The notes under the pieces: model-generated
The model's input: only the letters and a program-made list of their open reading frames with translations
Told to the model about the DNA's origin: nothing
Databases searched by the model: none
Made by a program: the position numbers and the translations under genes
In this document: positions 7,327 to 15,147 of the stretch, one piece after another
How positions within the stretch are numbered: the stretch's first letter is position 1
How the letters are laid out: the number at the start of each line of letters is the position of its first letter
Assembly (NCBI RefSeq): GCF_012935325.2
Contig: NZ_JABBYG020000033.1
Span: 1 to 42,856, forward strand
Direction: 5' to 3'
DNA: 42,856 nt
From: Paenibacillus sp. PL91
GTDB lineage: Bacteria > Bacillota > Bacilli > Paenibacillales > Paenibacillaceae

Positions 7327-8745
7327 ATGAAAGAAACGTATTACCAGCGTGTTCAACTGCCCTCGGGACAGGTGCATGTTTATGCAGGACCGGAGCTATT
7401 CGCGTCCTTGGATTATAAAGTGTTTGAAATGGCGAACAACAATTTGCAAATTCCGAATCAAGTCTATATGAGCTATACGCCGGACGTTCATGTTGGTGTG
7501 GGCACCTGCATCGGTACAACTGCCGTATGGAACGCGAGCGACGGCTTCGTGTCTCCCTCGATCGTAGGCAGCGATATTGGCTGCGGGATGCGTGTACAGC
7601 TTACGAATCTCCATAAGGATGATTTGAAGGAGGTTAAGCTGCGCCGAAAGCTGGTTAGAGCGATTGAAAAGTATTTGCCAGTGGAGGAGCATGCAAGAGG
7701 GCATTTCTCAGATATTAGGCTGGAGCATATCGTGAAGAAGGGTCTGCATGGCTTGCCGAAAAAATATATTCCCGATGCCTACACGCCGCGTAAAGCAACC
7801 TCCTTGACACACGTGGAGAGCAGCCGATTTTATTTTGACGAAGAGGTGCTGGATAAATTCCCGGAAGTTATATGGCATCGCGCGCATCGCCAGCTTGGCA
7901 CGCTTGGGGGAGGCAATCATTTTGTTGAGATTCAAGCGATAGAAATTGCCGAGGAAAATCGGGAAATCGCGGAAGCGTGGGGATTATACGACGGCCAGGT
8001 CGTCATTATGATTCATTCCGGCTCACGGGCTTGGGGCGGAGCGGTCAGTCAATACTGTGGAACGGATATGGCCAAAATGATGCGTCAAGAAGGAATCGGC
8101 ACCGCTGATCCTAAACTGCTTTATGCGCCGTTGTCCCACCCGCTGGGGCAAACCTATGTCAATCTCATGTACTCCGCGCTCAACTATGCTGTCGTGAACC
8201 GTCATTTGATCGCTTATGCAGTCCGCGAGGCGGGCAAGGATGTGTTCGGCTCGAAATTCGAGCTAAGGACGTTGTATGATCTCATGCACAACTATGCGTG
8301 GGAGGAAGAGCAGGAGGGGCATGCGTACTTTGTTCATCGCAAAGGTGCGACAAGAGCGCTCCCGGCGGGGCATCCGGATAATCCGGAGCCTTACCGCGGC
8401 ACGGGACATCCTGCGCTCATACCCGGCTCGATGGGAACGGCCTCGTACATCATGGTCGGCAGCCCGGAAGGGAAGGCCAATCATTATTCCATCTGTCATG
8501 GGGCTGGGCGCATTCGCTCACGCAACGCGACGAAGCAGCTGGTGTCCGTAGAAGAGGTAGCCGCTGCGATGCGTGTAGGGACCGATGATGAAATTGTCGT
8601 GAATCAGCGCTCTATGGAATCGCTGGTCGATGAATCGCCGCAGGCGTACAAGGATGTCGATCAAATTATTGAGAGCGTCGTAAGCGCCGGGCTTGCGCAG
8701 GTTGTTGCGAAGTGCAAGCCGCTTGCCGCTGTAAAAGGAACTTAA
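7327..8745 (+). CDS. rtcB: RtcB family RNA ligase
   Basis: This 472-residue protein carries all RtcB metal and guanylylation motifs: SDIGCGM (Asp83, Cys86), GTLGGGNHF, HSGSRAWG, SMGTASYIMVGS and SICHGAGR, with His391 at the guanylylated position. RtcB joins 2',3'-cyclic phosphate or 3'-phosphate RNA ends to 5'-OH ends with GTP and Mn2+, repairing RNA cut by ribotoxins. SD AAGGAG lies before the ATG. It is followed after a second structured leader by an RlaP-type nucleotidyltransferase, a known RNA-repair association. Expression probably depends on read-through of the leader terminator. Confidence 0.95.
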   Translation: MKETYYQRVQLPSGQVHVYAGPELFASLDYKVFEMANNNLQIPNQVYMSYTPDVHVGVGTCIGTTAVWNASDGFVSPSIVGSDIGCGMRVQLTNLHKDDLKEVKLRRKLVRAIEKYLPVEEHARGHFSDIRLEHIVKKGLHGLPKKYIPDAYTPRKATSLTHVESSRFYFDEEVLDKFPEVIWHRAHRQLGTLGGGNHFVEIQAIEIAEENREIAEAWGLYDGQVVIMIHSGSRAWGGAVSQYCGTDMAKMMRQEGIGTADPKLLYAPLSHPLGQTYVNLMYSALNYAVVNRHLIAYAVREAGKDVFGSKFELRTLYDLMHNYAWEEEQEGHAYFVHRKGATRALPAGHPDNPEPYRGTGHPALIPGSMGTASYIMVGSPEGKANHYSICHGAGRIRSRNATKQLVSVEEVAAAMRVGTDDEIVVNQRSMESLVDESPQAYKDVDQIIESVVSAGLAQVVAKCKPLAAVKGT

Positions 8746-8759
8746 CAAAAAGGTATTGA

Positions 8760-8982
8760 GGGGGTCCGAGGAGAATGCTAAACAATCAACTAGAAAATCA
8801 TCCATTAAATGGGAACGAGATAATCAACTCTTATTGCTTTAAAAACGAATATCATTTCTTTTCTCATCGGACCCATTTGTATGGCAGTTGAAGGGAGACG
8901 TGTGCGGGCTTTACGTTAGCCGCATCGCGATCTACTCATCATCCCAAACCATGGACGATTATGTCCATGGTCTTTTTAATTT
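8760..8982 (+). promoter_or_regulatory. Second structured leader RNA with terminator, upstream of the RlaP gene
   Basis: A 14-bp inverted repeat with one mismatch, GGGTCCGAGGAGAA (8762-8775) / TTCTCATCGGACCC (8861-8874), encloses 85 bases. TCAACT occurs twice in that loop (8786-8791, 8824-8829) and is complementary to AGTTGA just outside it (8886-8891), another possible pseudoknot. A GC hairpin follows (GCGGGCT / AGCCGC, around 8905-8924) and then a terminator. A 38-codon frame (8775-8891) starts inside the stem, but its SD-like AGGAG is only one base from the ATG, so translation is doubtful. No separate promoter is evident; transcription may come through rtcB. Confidence 0.6.
8948..8977 (+). 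terminator. Terminator/attenuator before the RlaP gene
   Basis: The perfect 9-bp stem ACCATGGAC (8948-8956) / GTCCATGGT (8963-8971) is followed by CTTTTT. The core CCATGGAC/GTCCATGG is identical to that of the rtcB attenuator. Confidence 0.78.
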
Positions 8983-9007
8983 AAAGCTTAAGAAGGGAGC
9001 AATTTGA

Positions 9008-9790
9008 ATGACTAATATACGAGCTGATATTTTCGAGGAGCTTGACCGGATCGAGCGCGAAGAGCAGGTGCGCATTCTTTATGCCTGCGAATCGGGAAGC
9101 CGGGCGTGGGGATTTCCGTCAAAGGACAGCGATTATGACGTTCGATTCCTCTACGTCAGGCCAGTGGAATGGTACTTATCGATTTTTGACAAACGGGATG
9201 TCATTGAGCGGCCCATCAGCAATTTGCTCGATATTAACGGCTGGGATTTGCGCAAGGCGCTAAATCTGTTCCGCAAATCGAATCCGCCGCTTTTGGAATG
9301 GCTGCAATCGCCGATTCCTTACTACACGAAATACACGGTGGCAGAACAAATTCGCAGCATTTCTCCGTTAGCCTTTTCGCCAAAATCATGTATGTATCAT
9401 TATCTCAATATGGCAAAGGGCAACTATAGAGAGTATCTGCAGGGCGAGCAAGTAAAAATTAAAAAATACTTTTACGTGCTGAGACCGATTTTAGCATGCG
9501 AATGGATTGAAACCTACCATACGATGCCCCCGATCGAGTTTGATCGTTTGGTAGAGGTTCTTATACCTGAGGGAAGCGAGCTGCACGCGACGATTGAGCA
9601 ATTGCTGCGGCGGAAGAAGGCGGGGGAGGAGTTGGATTTAGAGCCAAGGCTGCATCCAATCAATGATTATTTGGAGAATCGTATCGCCTATTTCGAACGA
9701 ACGGCTATGGCGCTTGCGGATGGCAAGGCGGCGCGTGATGAGCAGCTTGATGACCTGTTCCGCAGCGCTTTAAATGAGGTATGGGGTTAA
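9008..9790 (+). CDS. RlaP/YcgL-type nucleotidyltransferase (RNA repair associated)
   Basis: This 260-residue member of the DNA polymerase beta superfamily has the nucleotidyltransferase signature GSRAWGF (from Gly30) followed by DSDYDV, with the metal-binding Asp42 and Asp44. The remainder is a helical C-terminal domain. The family (RlaP, RNA repair pathway polymerase-beta family; B. subtilis YcgL) is linked to RNA ligases by gene neighbourhood, and the adjacent rtcB fits. The predicted role is adding nucleotides to, or otherwise processing, damaged RNA ends before ligation; this is inferred, as the reaction cannot be read from sequence. SD AGAAGGGAG precedes the ATG. A terminator follows. 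Confidence 0.85.
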   Translation: MTNIRADIFEELDRIEREEQVRILYACESGSRAWGFPSKDSDYDVRFLYVRPVEWYLSIFDKRDVIERPISNLLDINGWDLRKALNLFRKSNPPLLEWLQSPIPYYTKYTVAEQIRSISPLAFSPKSCMYHYLNMAKGNYREYLQGEQVKIKKYFYVLRPILACEWIETYHTMPPIEFDRLVEVLIPEGSELHATIEQLLRRKKAGEELDLEPRLHPINDYLENRIAYFERTAMALADGKAARDEQLDDLFRSALNEVWG

Positions 9791-9818
9791 GGGTTTAATT
9801 TATAGTTTCCTGTATTCG

Positions 9819-9843
9819 ACCTCCCTACAAGGGAGGTTTTTTT
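9819..9843 (+). terminator. Intrinsic terminator after the RlaP gene
   Basis: The stem ACCTCCC (9819-9825) / GGGAGGT (9831-9837) is followed by seven T. Confidence 0.92.
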
Positions 9844-9918
9844 ACATATTTCGACTTATTTTCTGAAATTACATATGGTATATATCGGAATTGTATGAAA
9901 TAATCATGTAAGTAAAAA

Positions 9919-10011
9919 GTCCTAGTAAAGAGCAAAGTTGTCGAAAGACAATGACGCAAAGCCAACAGGCCTAAAGGTATTTTCCAAAGGTGGCTGGGTT
10001 GCCAAAGGGAT
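9919..10011 (+). promoter_or_regulatory. Cyclic di-GMP-I (GEMM) riboswitch aptamer
   Basis: The GEMM-I core is present: a P1b hairpin GTTGTC-GAAA-GACAAT capped by a GAAA tetraloop, then GACGCAAAGCC, the tetraloop-receptor segment GGCCTAAA, and the P1a hairpin ending GGCTGGGTTGCC. Outer P1 can form between GTCCT (9919-9923) and GGGAT (10007-10011). The downstream gene has GGDEF, EAL and PilZ domains, so the ligand and target agree. Confidence 0.93.
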
Positions 10012-10029
10012 GAGAGATACTATACTTAT

Positions 10030-10080
10030 ATCCTCTTCCTCAAACTACAGGTTACCGCATAAGCTATGAAGAGGGAAGGA
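10030..10080 (+). promoter_or_regulatory. Expression platform: SD-sequestering hairpin
   Basis: CCTCTTC (10032-10038) is perfectly complementary to GAAGAGG (10068-10074), which overlaps the purine-rich SD (10071-10080) of the GGDEF-EAL gene. The same pyrimidine tract (TTCCT, 10036-10040, or ATCCT, 10030-10034) can pair with AGGGA/GGGAT of the riboswitch P1 strand. No T-run follows, so control is probably translational. The inferred logic is that c-di-GMP stabilises P1, frees the pyrimidine tract, and hides the SD. Confidence 0.55.
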
Positions 10081-10089
10081 TTTTACGGA

Positions 10090-12996
10090 ATGGAAAAAAA
10101 TATTAAGCTTTTTAACGGCAACGTCAATAGTTTTGACCTTGTTCAGCAAATTGCTAATTTAGGATACTGGGAATTCGATCATGTTCGGCAACAAGCGTCA
10201 TGGTCGAATCAGATGTTTGATATATATGGGATGAGCACAGGTTTACCGGTGAAGCAGGACAAATTTTTTGAGCTTATCCATGCCGAGGATCGCGAGCGAG
10301 TGGAGCGGCAGTTCTATGAATCGGTAGAATTAAAAAAAGAGATTTTTAGCGAGTACCGCATTATTCGCCCTAGTGGGGAAATAAGATATGTAGTCGAGCA
10401 TATTTCATTTATTCTCGGCGAGGACAAGGAAGTAACGAAAACAGTTGGCACGATTCAGGACGTCACGGAAAATAAATTGTTGAAGCAGCGATTAATTGTG
10501 GAAGAGCTGCATTACAAAGCGATATTTGAAAATAATCCGGATGCGGTCTTTTCATTTGACGTTAACGGCCATTTTTTGTCATGCAATTCTGCACTGGAGC
10601 AAATGTTTGGTTATGCGAGAGACGAAATTATGCAAGGCAGCTTTCACCACCTAGTGGATAAGAAGAGCTTGGAGGGTACGATTCATTTTTTTGAGGAAAC
10701 GGTCAGAACTCTGACGTCTCAGAACTATAATACGAGGTGGATTACGAAGAGCGGGCAAAAGATCGATGTCAATGTGACCAACATTCCGATGATCATCAAT
10801 AATGAGATTGTCGGAATATATGGCATAGCAAAGGATATTACGCAGGAAAAGAAGATAGAGCAATCGCTTACGGAAACGGAATTAAAATTCAGCAGCATTA
10901 TTGAACAGTCTCTCGTTGGCATTTTTGTCGCACAGCGGAAAACCTTTGTTTATACGAATAAGCAGCTTGATAAAATGCTTGGATACGAATCGCTAATTGG
11001 AATGGAAGTTGAAAAAACGCTGCATATCGAGGATCGTGATTCGATCGTCAGTCAGGTCATGCAGCTGAAGGAAGGAGAGATGCTTCCTAATTTTTTTCAT
11101 CGGGCTATCAAACGGGATGGAACGATCATTCATTGCGAGGTGCATGTCAATCAAGTTTCCCATATGGGGGAGAAAGCCTTCATCGGCACCGTCTTAGATA
11201 TTACGGAGAGAAATAAGGCGCAGGAATTAAATGAGTATTTGGCTTACCACGATTACTTAACGGCGATGCCCAACCGGAGGAAGTTCGAGGAGCAGCTTGA
11301 AACACAGCTTAAAATAAGCGAATTTTTTGGACAAAGGCTTGCGGTTCTGCTTATTGATTTGGATCGGTTCAAATATGTAAATGATACACTCGGGCATCCT
11401 ATTGGCGATTCGCTGCTGAAGAAAATTGCCATCAGGCTGAAAAGCAATTTTAGCGAGTCGCAAGTCGCTTACCGAATTGGCGGAGACGAATTTTCGATCA
11501 TAATCCCAAATGTGCAGCAGCAGAGCGATGTGACGGATGTTGCGGATCATATTATTAAGCTCGTTAAAGAGCAATTTATTATCGATGGCTTTGAGCTGAA
11601 CGTAACAGCAAGCATCGGGATCAGTCAATCACCGGACGACGGAAGCACGGTGGAATCTTTGATGAAAAATGCGGATGCTGCCCTCTATCATGCCAAATCC
11701 AAAGGACGAGACCAGTCCCAATACTACTCCTCATCGTTAAATGTAAAAACCTTTAAATTGTTCTCACTGAGCAACGATCTGCGAAAAGCGATGGAAAAAG
11801 GGGAGTTCTTTTTAGATTATATGCCCCGTGTCCATGCGCAGACGATGGAGATTGTTGGCGTTGAAGCCCTGCTGCGATGGAACCATCCGGATTGGGGCTT
11901 GGTGTCTCCGGCGGAATTTATTCCGATCGCGGAAGAGACAGGGCTTATCGTACCGATAGGCGAATGGGTGCTGCGCGAAGCATGCTTGCAAAGCAAGCGC
12001 TGGCAGGGCATGAGCCTGCCTCCAATTACGATGTCGGTTAATTTCTCGGTTCAGCAGCTGCTGAAGCAAAATATATTGGAGACGATTGATCAAATTGTCT
12101 CAGAGACAGGCCTGTCTCCAGATCGATTGGAGATCGAAATAACAGAGAGCTCCTTCATTAGCAATGAGAAAGTCGTAACAGAGCTGCTGCTCGAGCTGAG
12201 GAAGAGAAGGATTAAAGTATCGCTTGATGATTTTGGCACAGGATACTCCTCTCTCTACTTATTAAAGCGTTTAGCGCTGGACACGATAAAAATCGATCGA
12301 TCCTTTGTTGAGGAAATGATGACGGAGCCGAGCAATAAGAGCATCATCGAGTGTATTATTCGGCTTGCCGGAGAGCTAAAGATGCAAGTGGTTGCAGAGG
12401 GTGTAGAGACCAAGGAGCAGTTCAGCTATTTGCGGGAGCAGCGCTGCGATGAGATCCAAGGTTATTATTTTAGCCGTCCTGTGGAGCCGGACAGCATCGT
12501 ACAGCTGCTCCGCAAAAAAACGTTTATGGGGCCGATCTCGCCCAGAAGCAGCGTGGAGCCGGTCCGAAATCGCAGGCAATACTTTCGAATTGAGCTTAAG
12601 CACTGCCTAATAGCCGAGATGACGATTACGATGTTTAAGGGCAGAAGCGTTCGGCTGGGCAGTACAGAGGTGCTGATTAGAAATATCGGCCCTGGCGGTC
12701 TCCGCTTTATGGTTGGCGTTAAGCTGCCCGTTAACAGCGATATACTCTTGATGTTCAAAACCCAGATTGTTAATCAAATGTACGTGCTATATGGGTTTAT
12801 AGTCTGGTACAATGAACTGGACAATGATATTTATGAATACGGCGTACAATTTCAAATGAAAGAGAAGGAGCATGAAGAGCTCGTCAATGCGCTTAATTTG
12901 CTTGCTATTAAGCAGCGCGACGGCGTTTTGCCCCAAACACAAGTATACGTGGGCGACCCTATACTCCGAATAAAGGAATTGAAAAAGCTTAATTAA
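10090..12996 (+). CDS. PAS-PAS-PAS-GGDEF-EAL-PilZ cyclic di-GMP protein
   Basis: This protein of about 968 residues has no membrane segment. Three PAS/PAC units cover about residues 15-380, GGDEF about 390-550, EAL about 570-815 and PilZ about 825-950. The cyclase motif GGDEF (RIGGDEFSI) is intact. The phosphodiesterase residues are present (EALLRW, EIEITES, DDFGTGYSSL, KIDRSF, VAEGVE, QGYYFSRP). PilZ has the RRQYFR arginines and NIGPGG. So both synthesis and hydrolysis of c-di-GMP look possible, with PilZ as an internal c-di-GMP sensor. The start at 10090 is chosen because GAGGGAAGGA ends 9-10 bases upstream; an in-frame ATG at 10066 has no SD. It lies behind a c-di-GMP-I riboswitch. Confidence 0.95.
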   Translation: MEKNIKLFNGNVNSFDLVQQIANLGYWEFDHVRQQASWSNQMFDIYGMSTGLPVKQDKFFELIHAEDRERVERQFYESVELKKEIFSEYRIIRPSGEIRYVVEHISFILGEDKEVTKTVGTIQDVTENKLLKQRLIVEELHYKAIFENNPDAVFSFDVNGHFLSCNSALEQMFGYARDEIMQGSFHHLVDKKSLEGTIHFFEETVRTLTSQNYNTRWITKSGQKIDVNVTNIPMIINNEIVGIYGIAKDITQEKKIEQSLTETELKFSSIIEQSLVGIFVAQRKTFVYTNKQLDKMLGYESLIGMEVEKTLHIEDRDSIVSQVMQLKEGEMLPNFFHRAIKRDGTIIHCEVHVNQVSHMGEKAFIGTVLDITERNKAQELNEYLAYHDYLTAMPNRRKFEEQLETQLKISEFFGQRLAVLLIDLDRFKYVNDTLGHPIGDSLLKKIAIRLKSNFSESQVAYRIGGDEFSIIIPNVQQQSDVTDVADHIIKLVKEQFIIDGFELNVTASIGISQSPDDGSTVESLMKNADAALYHAKSKGRDQSQYYSSSLNVKTFKLFSLSNDLRKAMEKGEFFLDYMPRVHAQTMEIVGVEALLRWNHPDWGLVSPAEFIPIAEETGLIVPIGEWVLREACLQSKRWQGMSLPPITMSVNFSVQQLLKQNILETIDQIVSETGLSPDRLEIEITESSFISNEKVVTELLLELRKRRIKVSLDDFGTGYSSLYLLKRLALDTIKIDRSFVEEMMTEPSNKSIIECIIRLAGELKMQVVAEGVETKEQFSYLREQRCDEIQGYYFSRPVEPDSIVQLLRKKTFMGPISPRSSVEPVRNRRQYFRIELKHCLIAEMTITMFKGRSVRLGSTEVLIRNIGPGGLRFMVGVKLPVNSDILLMFKTQIVNQMYVLYGFIVWYNELDNDIYEYGVQFQMKEKEHEELVNALNLLAIKQRDGVLPQTQVYVGDPILRIKELKKLN

Positions 12997-13041
12997 TAAA
13001 TGAAATACGTTGTTAGCGGATAAGGATCGGAGGAGAAGTGC

Positions 13042-13323
13042 ATGAACGATATCGTAAACAAATTTTGCGTCAAAACATTTGGTTCCTCGAACCTGGTAAC
13101 GGAGATCGGCAAGGTAACGAAGGTAGCCAGCAGAACGATTCATGTTGATTGGGGCATGAAGAAGTACGTCTACCAAAACAAGGATTTCAGATGGATCCCG
13201 CTTACGAAAGAGGAAGTGGAGAAAAAATATCCGAAATCGAAATTTACCGAGGATTCGCTGAAGCGGGCATTGGCATTTGGTCTGGAGATCAAGGGCGTAA
13301 AGCCAGTTTCTGAACAAGGATAG
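13042..13323 (+). CDS. Small hypothetical protein (93 aa)
   Basis: A good SD (GGAGGAG) precedes the ATG and the frame ends just before a terminator, so this is likely a real gene. The protein is Lys-rich and soluble, with an N-terminal beta-rich half (EIGKVTKVASRTIHVDWG) and a helical C-terminal half (TKEEVEKKYPKSKF). No family is recognised. It lies 45 bases after the GGDEF-EAL-PilZ gene with no terminator between, so it may be co-transcribed and share riboswitch-controlled mRNA. Confidence 0.75.
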   Translation: MNDIVNKFCVKTFGSSNLVTEIGKVTKVASRTIHVDWGMKKYVYQNKDFRWIPLTKEEVEKKYPKSKFTEDSLKRALAFGLEIKGVKPVSEQG

Positions 13324-13330
13324 ATAGGAC

Positions 13331-13377
13331 AAAAGCATTTTGCATTCGGTTAAAACCGAGCGTGAAATGCTTTTTTT
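13331..13377 (+). terminator. Intrinsic terminator after the 93-aa gene
   Basis: Outer stem AAAGCATTT / AAATGC plus inner TCGGTT / AACCGA, followed by seven T. Confidence 0.88.
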
Positions 13378-13453
13378 ATTGCATATTGCGGTTTTGTCGG
13401 ATTGCTCTTTGGGTAAAAGGAAATAGTAGTTATGAAGAAAGGGGATGTGCGCT

Positions 13454-14263
13454 TTGAAGCTAACGCCGGAACAGCGAATTCAATTGCACGGCTTCAATAA
13501 CTTAACGAAGTCGCTCAGCTTTAATATGTATGACGTGTGCTATACGCGAACGAGAGAAGAACGGGAAGCGTATATTGCCTATATTGACGAGCAATACAAT
13601 TCGGATAGGCTGACGAAAATTTTAAACACGGTATCAGAGATTATCGGTGCGCATGTGCTTAACATTGCCAAGCAGGACTATGAGCCGCAGGGCGCTAGTG
13701 TAACCTTGCTCGTATCCGAAGGTCCTATAGTTGGAGGGCCAAATGAATCGTTTGAGGAATCTCCTGGCCCGCTGCCTGATTCAGTTGTCATGCATTTGGA
13801 TAAAAGCCATATAACGGTTCATACGTATCCGGAGTATCATCCGAATGAAGGAATCAGCACCTTTCGGGCTGACATCGATGTGTCTACCTGCGGCGAGATC
13901 TCGCCTCTGAAAGCGCTGAATTACTTAATACATTCTTTTGATACCGATATTATGACGCTTGATTACCGTGTACGCGGCTTTACGCGCGATATTAACGGCC
14001 ATAAGCTGTTTATTGATCATGACATTAATTCGATTCAAAATTACATACCGAAGGAAGAATGCCTTTTGTATGACATGATCGACGTTAATATTTATCAAGA
14101 GAATGTGTTTCATACCAAGTGTAAGCTGAAGCAATTTGATTTGAACAATTATTTGTTCGGCTACACGAAGGACTCGCTGTCAACCAAGGAACAAGAGGAA
14201 ATAACGAGAAGACTGAAGACCGAAATGGACGAAATCTTTTATGGAAAAAATATAAGGAGCTGA
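13454..14263 (+). CDS. speD: S-adenosylmethionine decarboxylase proenzyme, E. coli type
   Basis: This protein of about 269 residues matches the long bacterial (E. coli-like, class 1A) AdoMetDC, not the 125-residue Bacillus/Thermotoga type. The self-cleavage site is LDKSHITVHTYPE: cleavage between Lys117 and Ser118 would yield the pyruvoyl group. The enzyme supplies decarboxylated AdoMet for spermidine synthesis. The start TTG at 13454 is preferred because AAAGGGGA ends 9 bases upstream; the in-frame ATG at 13445 directly abuts that SD and is too close. A SDR gene follows after 7 bases, with its SD inside the speD 3' end. No spermidine synthase gene is in the window. Confidence 0.93.
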   Translation: MKLTPEQRIQLHGFNNLTKSLSFNMYDVCYTRTREEREAYIAYIDEQYNSDRLTKILNTVSEIIGAHVLNIAKQDYEPQGASVTLLVSEGPIVGGPNESFEESPGPLPDSVVMHLDKSHITVHTYPEYHPNEGISTFRADIDVSTCGEISPLKALNYLIHSFDTDIMTLDYRVRGFTRDINGHKLFIDHDINSIQNYIPKEECLLYDMIDVNIYQENVFHTKCKLKQFDLNNYLFGYTKDSLSTKEQEEITRRLKTEMDEIFYGKNIRS

Positions 14264-14270
14264 TTTTCTT

Positions 14271-15140
14271 ATGCCAAATTCCGCGTCCCAAAAACCAATT
14301 AACCCGCCCCAGCACCAAAATCGCCAGCCGGGCATTGAATCTGAAATGAACCCGCTGCCAGTCTATGAGTCTGACTCATATAGAGCGGCAGGGAAGCTAA
14401 AGGGCAAGACTGCTATTATTACCGGAGGAGACAGCGGTATCGGACGCGCAGTTTCCATTGCCTACGCGAAGGAAGGCGCCGATATTGCCATCGTTTATTT
14501 GAACGAGCATGAGGATGCGAAGAAGACGAAGGAAATTGCCGAGAAAGCAGGAGCCAAATGCTTGCTCATTTCCGGCGACGTCGGCGATGAGGCGTTTTGC
14601 AAAAGCGTGATTGAACAGACGATAAGCGAGTTCGGCAAGCTTGATATTCTGGTAAATAATGCAGCCGAGCAGCATGTTCAGCAGAAGCTCGAGGATATTA
14701 CATCCGACCAGCTTATATCGACATTTCGAACGAATGTATTCAGCATGTTCTATCTTACAATCGTCGCATTGCCACATTTGAAGTCATCCAGCGCGATTAT
14801 CAACACGGCTTCGATCACTGCTTACCGCGGCAATCCGTTGTTAATCGATTATTCGGCTACCAAAGGCGCCATCGTCTCGTTTACTCGAGCGCTCTCGGTA
14901 AATTTGGCACAGCAGGGCATTCGGGTAAATGGCGTCGCCCCCGGACCGATCTGGACGCCGCTTATTCCTGCAACGTTCGATGAGCAGTCCGTGGCGACGT
15001 TTGGCTCAGATACGCCAATGAAGCGCCCGGGCCAGCCTCATGAGCTAGCCGCTGCGTACGTCTACTTGGCTTGCGATGATTCCAGCTTTATGTCCGGCCA
15101 AATGCTGCATATCAATGGCGGAGAAGTCGTAAACGGATAA
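14271..15140 (+). CDS. SDR family oxidoreductase (general-stress YhdF/YdaD-like)
   Basis: This 289-residue classical short-chain dehydrogenase has a Gln/Pro-rich N-terminal extension of about 40 residues before the fold, as in Bacillus YdaD, YhxC and YhdF. The motifs are GGDSGIGRA (cofactor), LVNNAAEQ, NTASIT (catalytic Ser) and YSATKGA (Tyr/Lys). NAD(P)H-dependent; substrate unknown. It starts 7 bases after speD with SD AAGGAG and probably shares its transcript. It converges on the next SDR gene with only 7 bases between and no terminator. Confidence 0.92.
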   Translation: MPNSASQKPINPPQHQNRQPGIESEMNPLPVYESDSYRAAGKLKGKTAIITGGDSGIGRAVSIAYAKEGADIAIVYLNEHEDAKKTKEIAEKAGAKCLLISGDVGDEAFCKSVIEQTISEFGKLDILVNNAAEQHVQQKLEDITSDQLISTFRTNVFSMFYLTIVALPHLKSSSAIINTASITAYRGNPLLIDYSATKGAIVSFTRALSVNLAQQGIRVNGVAPGPIWTPLIPATFDEQSVATFGSDTPMKRPGQPHELAAAYVYLACDDSSFMSGQMLHINGGEVVNG

Positions 15141-15147
15141 TTTTTAA

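Noticed and set aside
8775..8891. 38-codon leader ORF before the RlaP gene as a separate gene
   Set aside because: The SD-like AGGAG is only one base from the ATG and there is no independent support; described within the leader entry.
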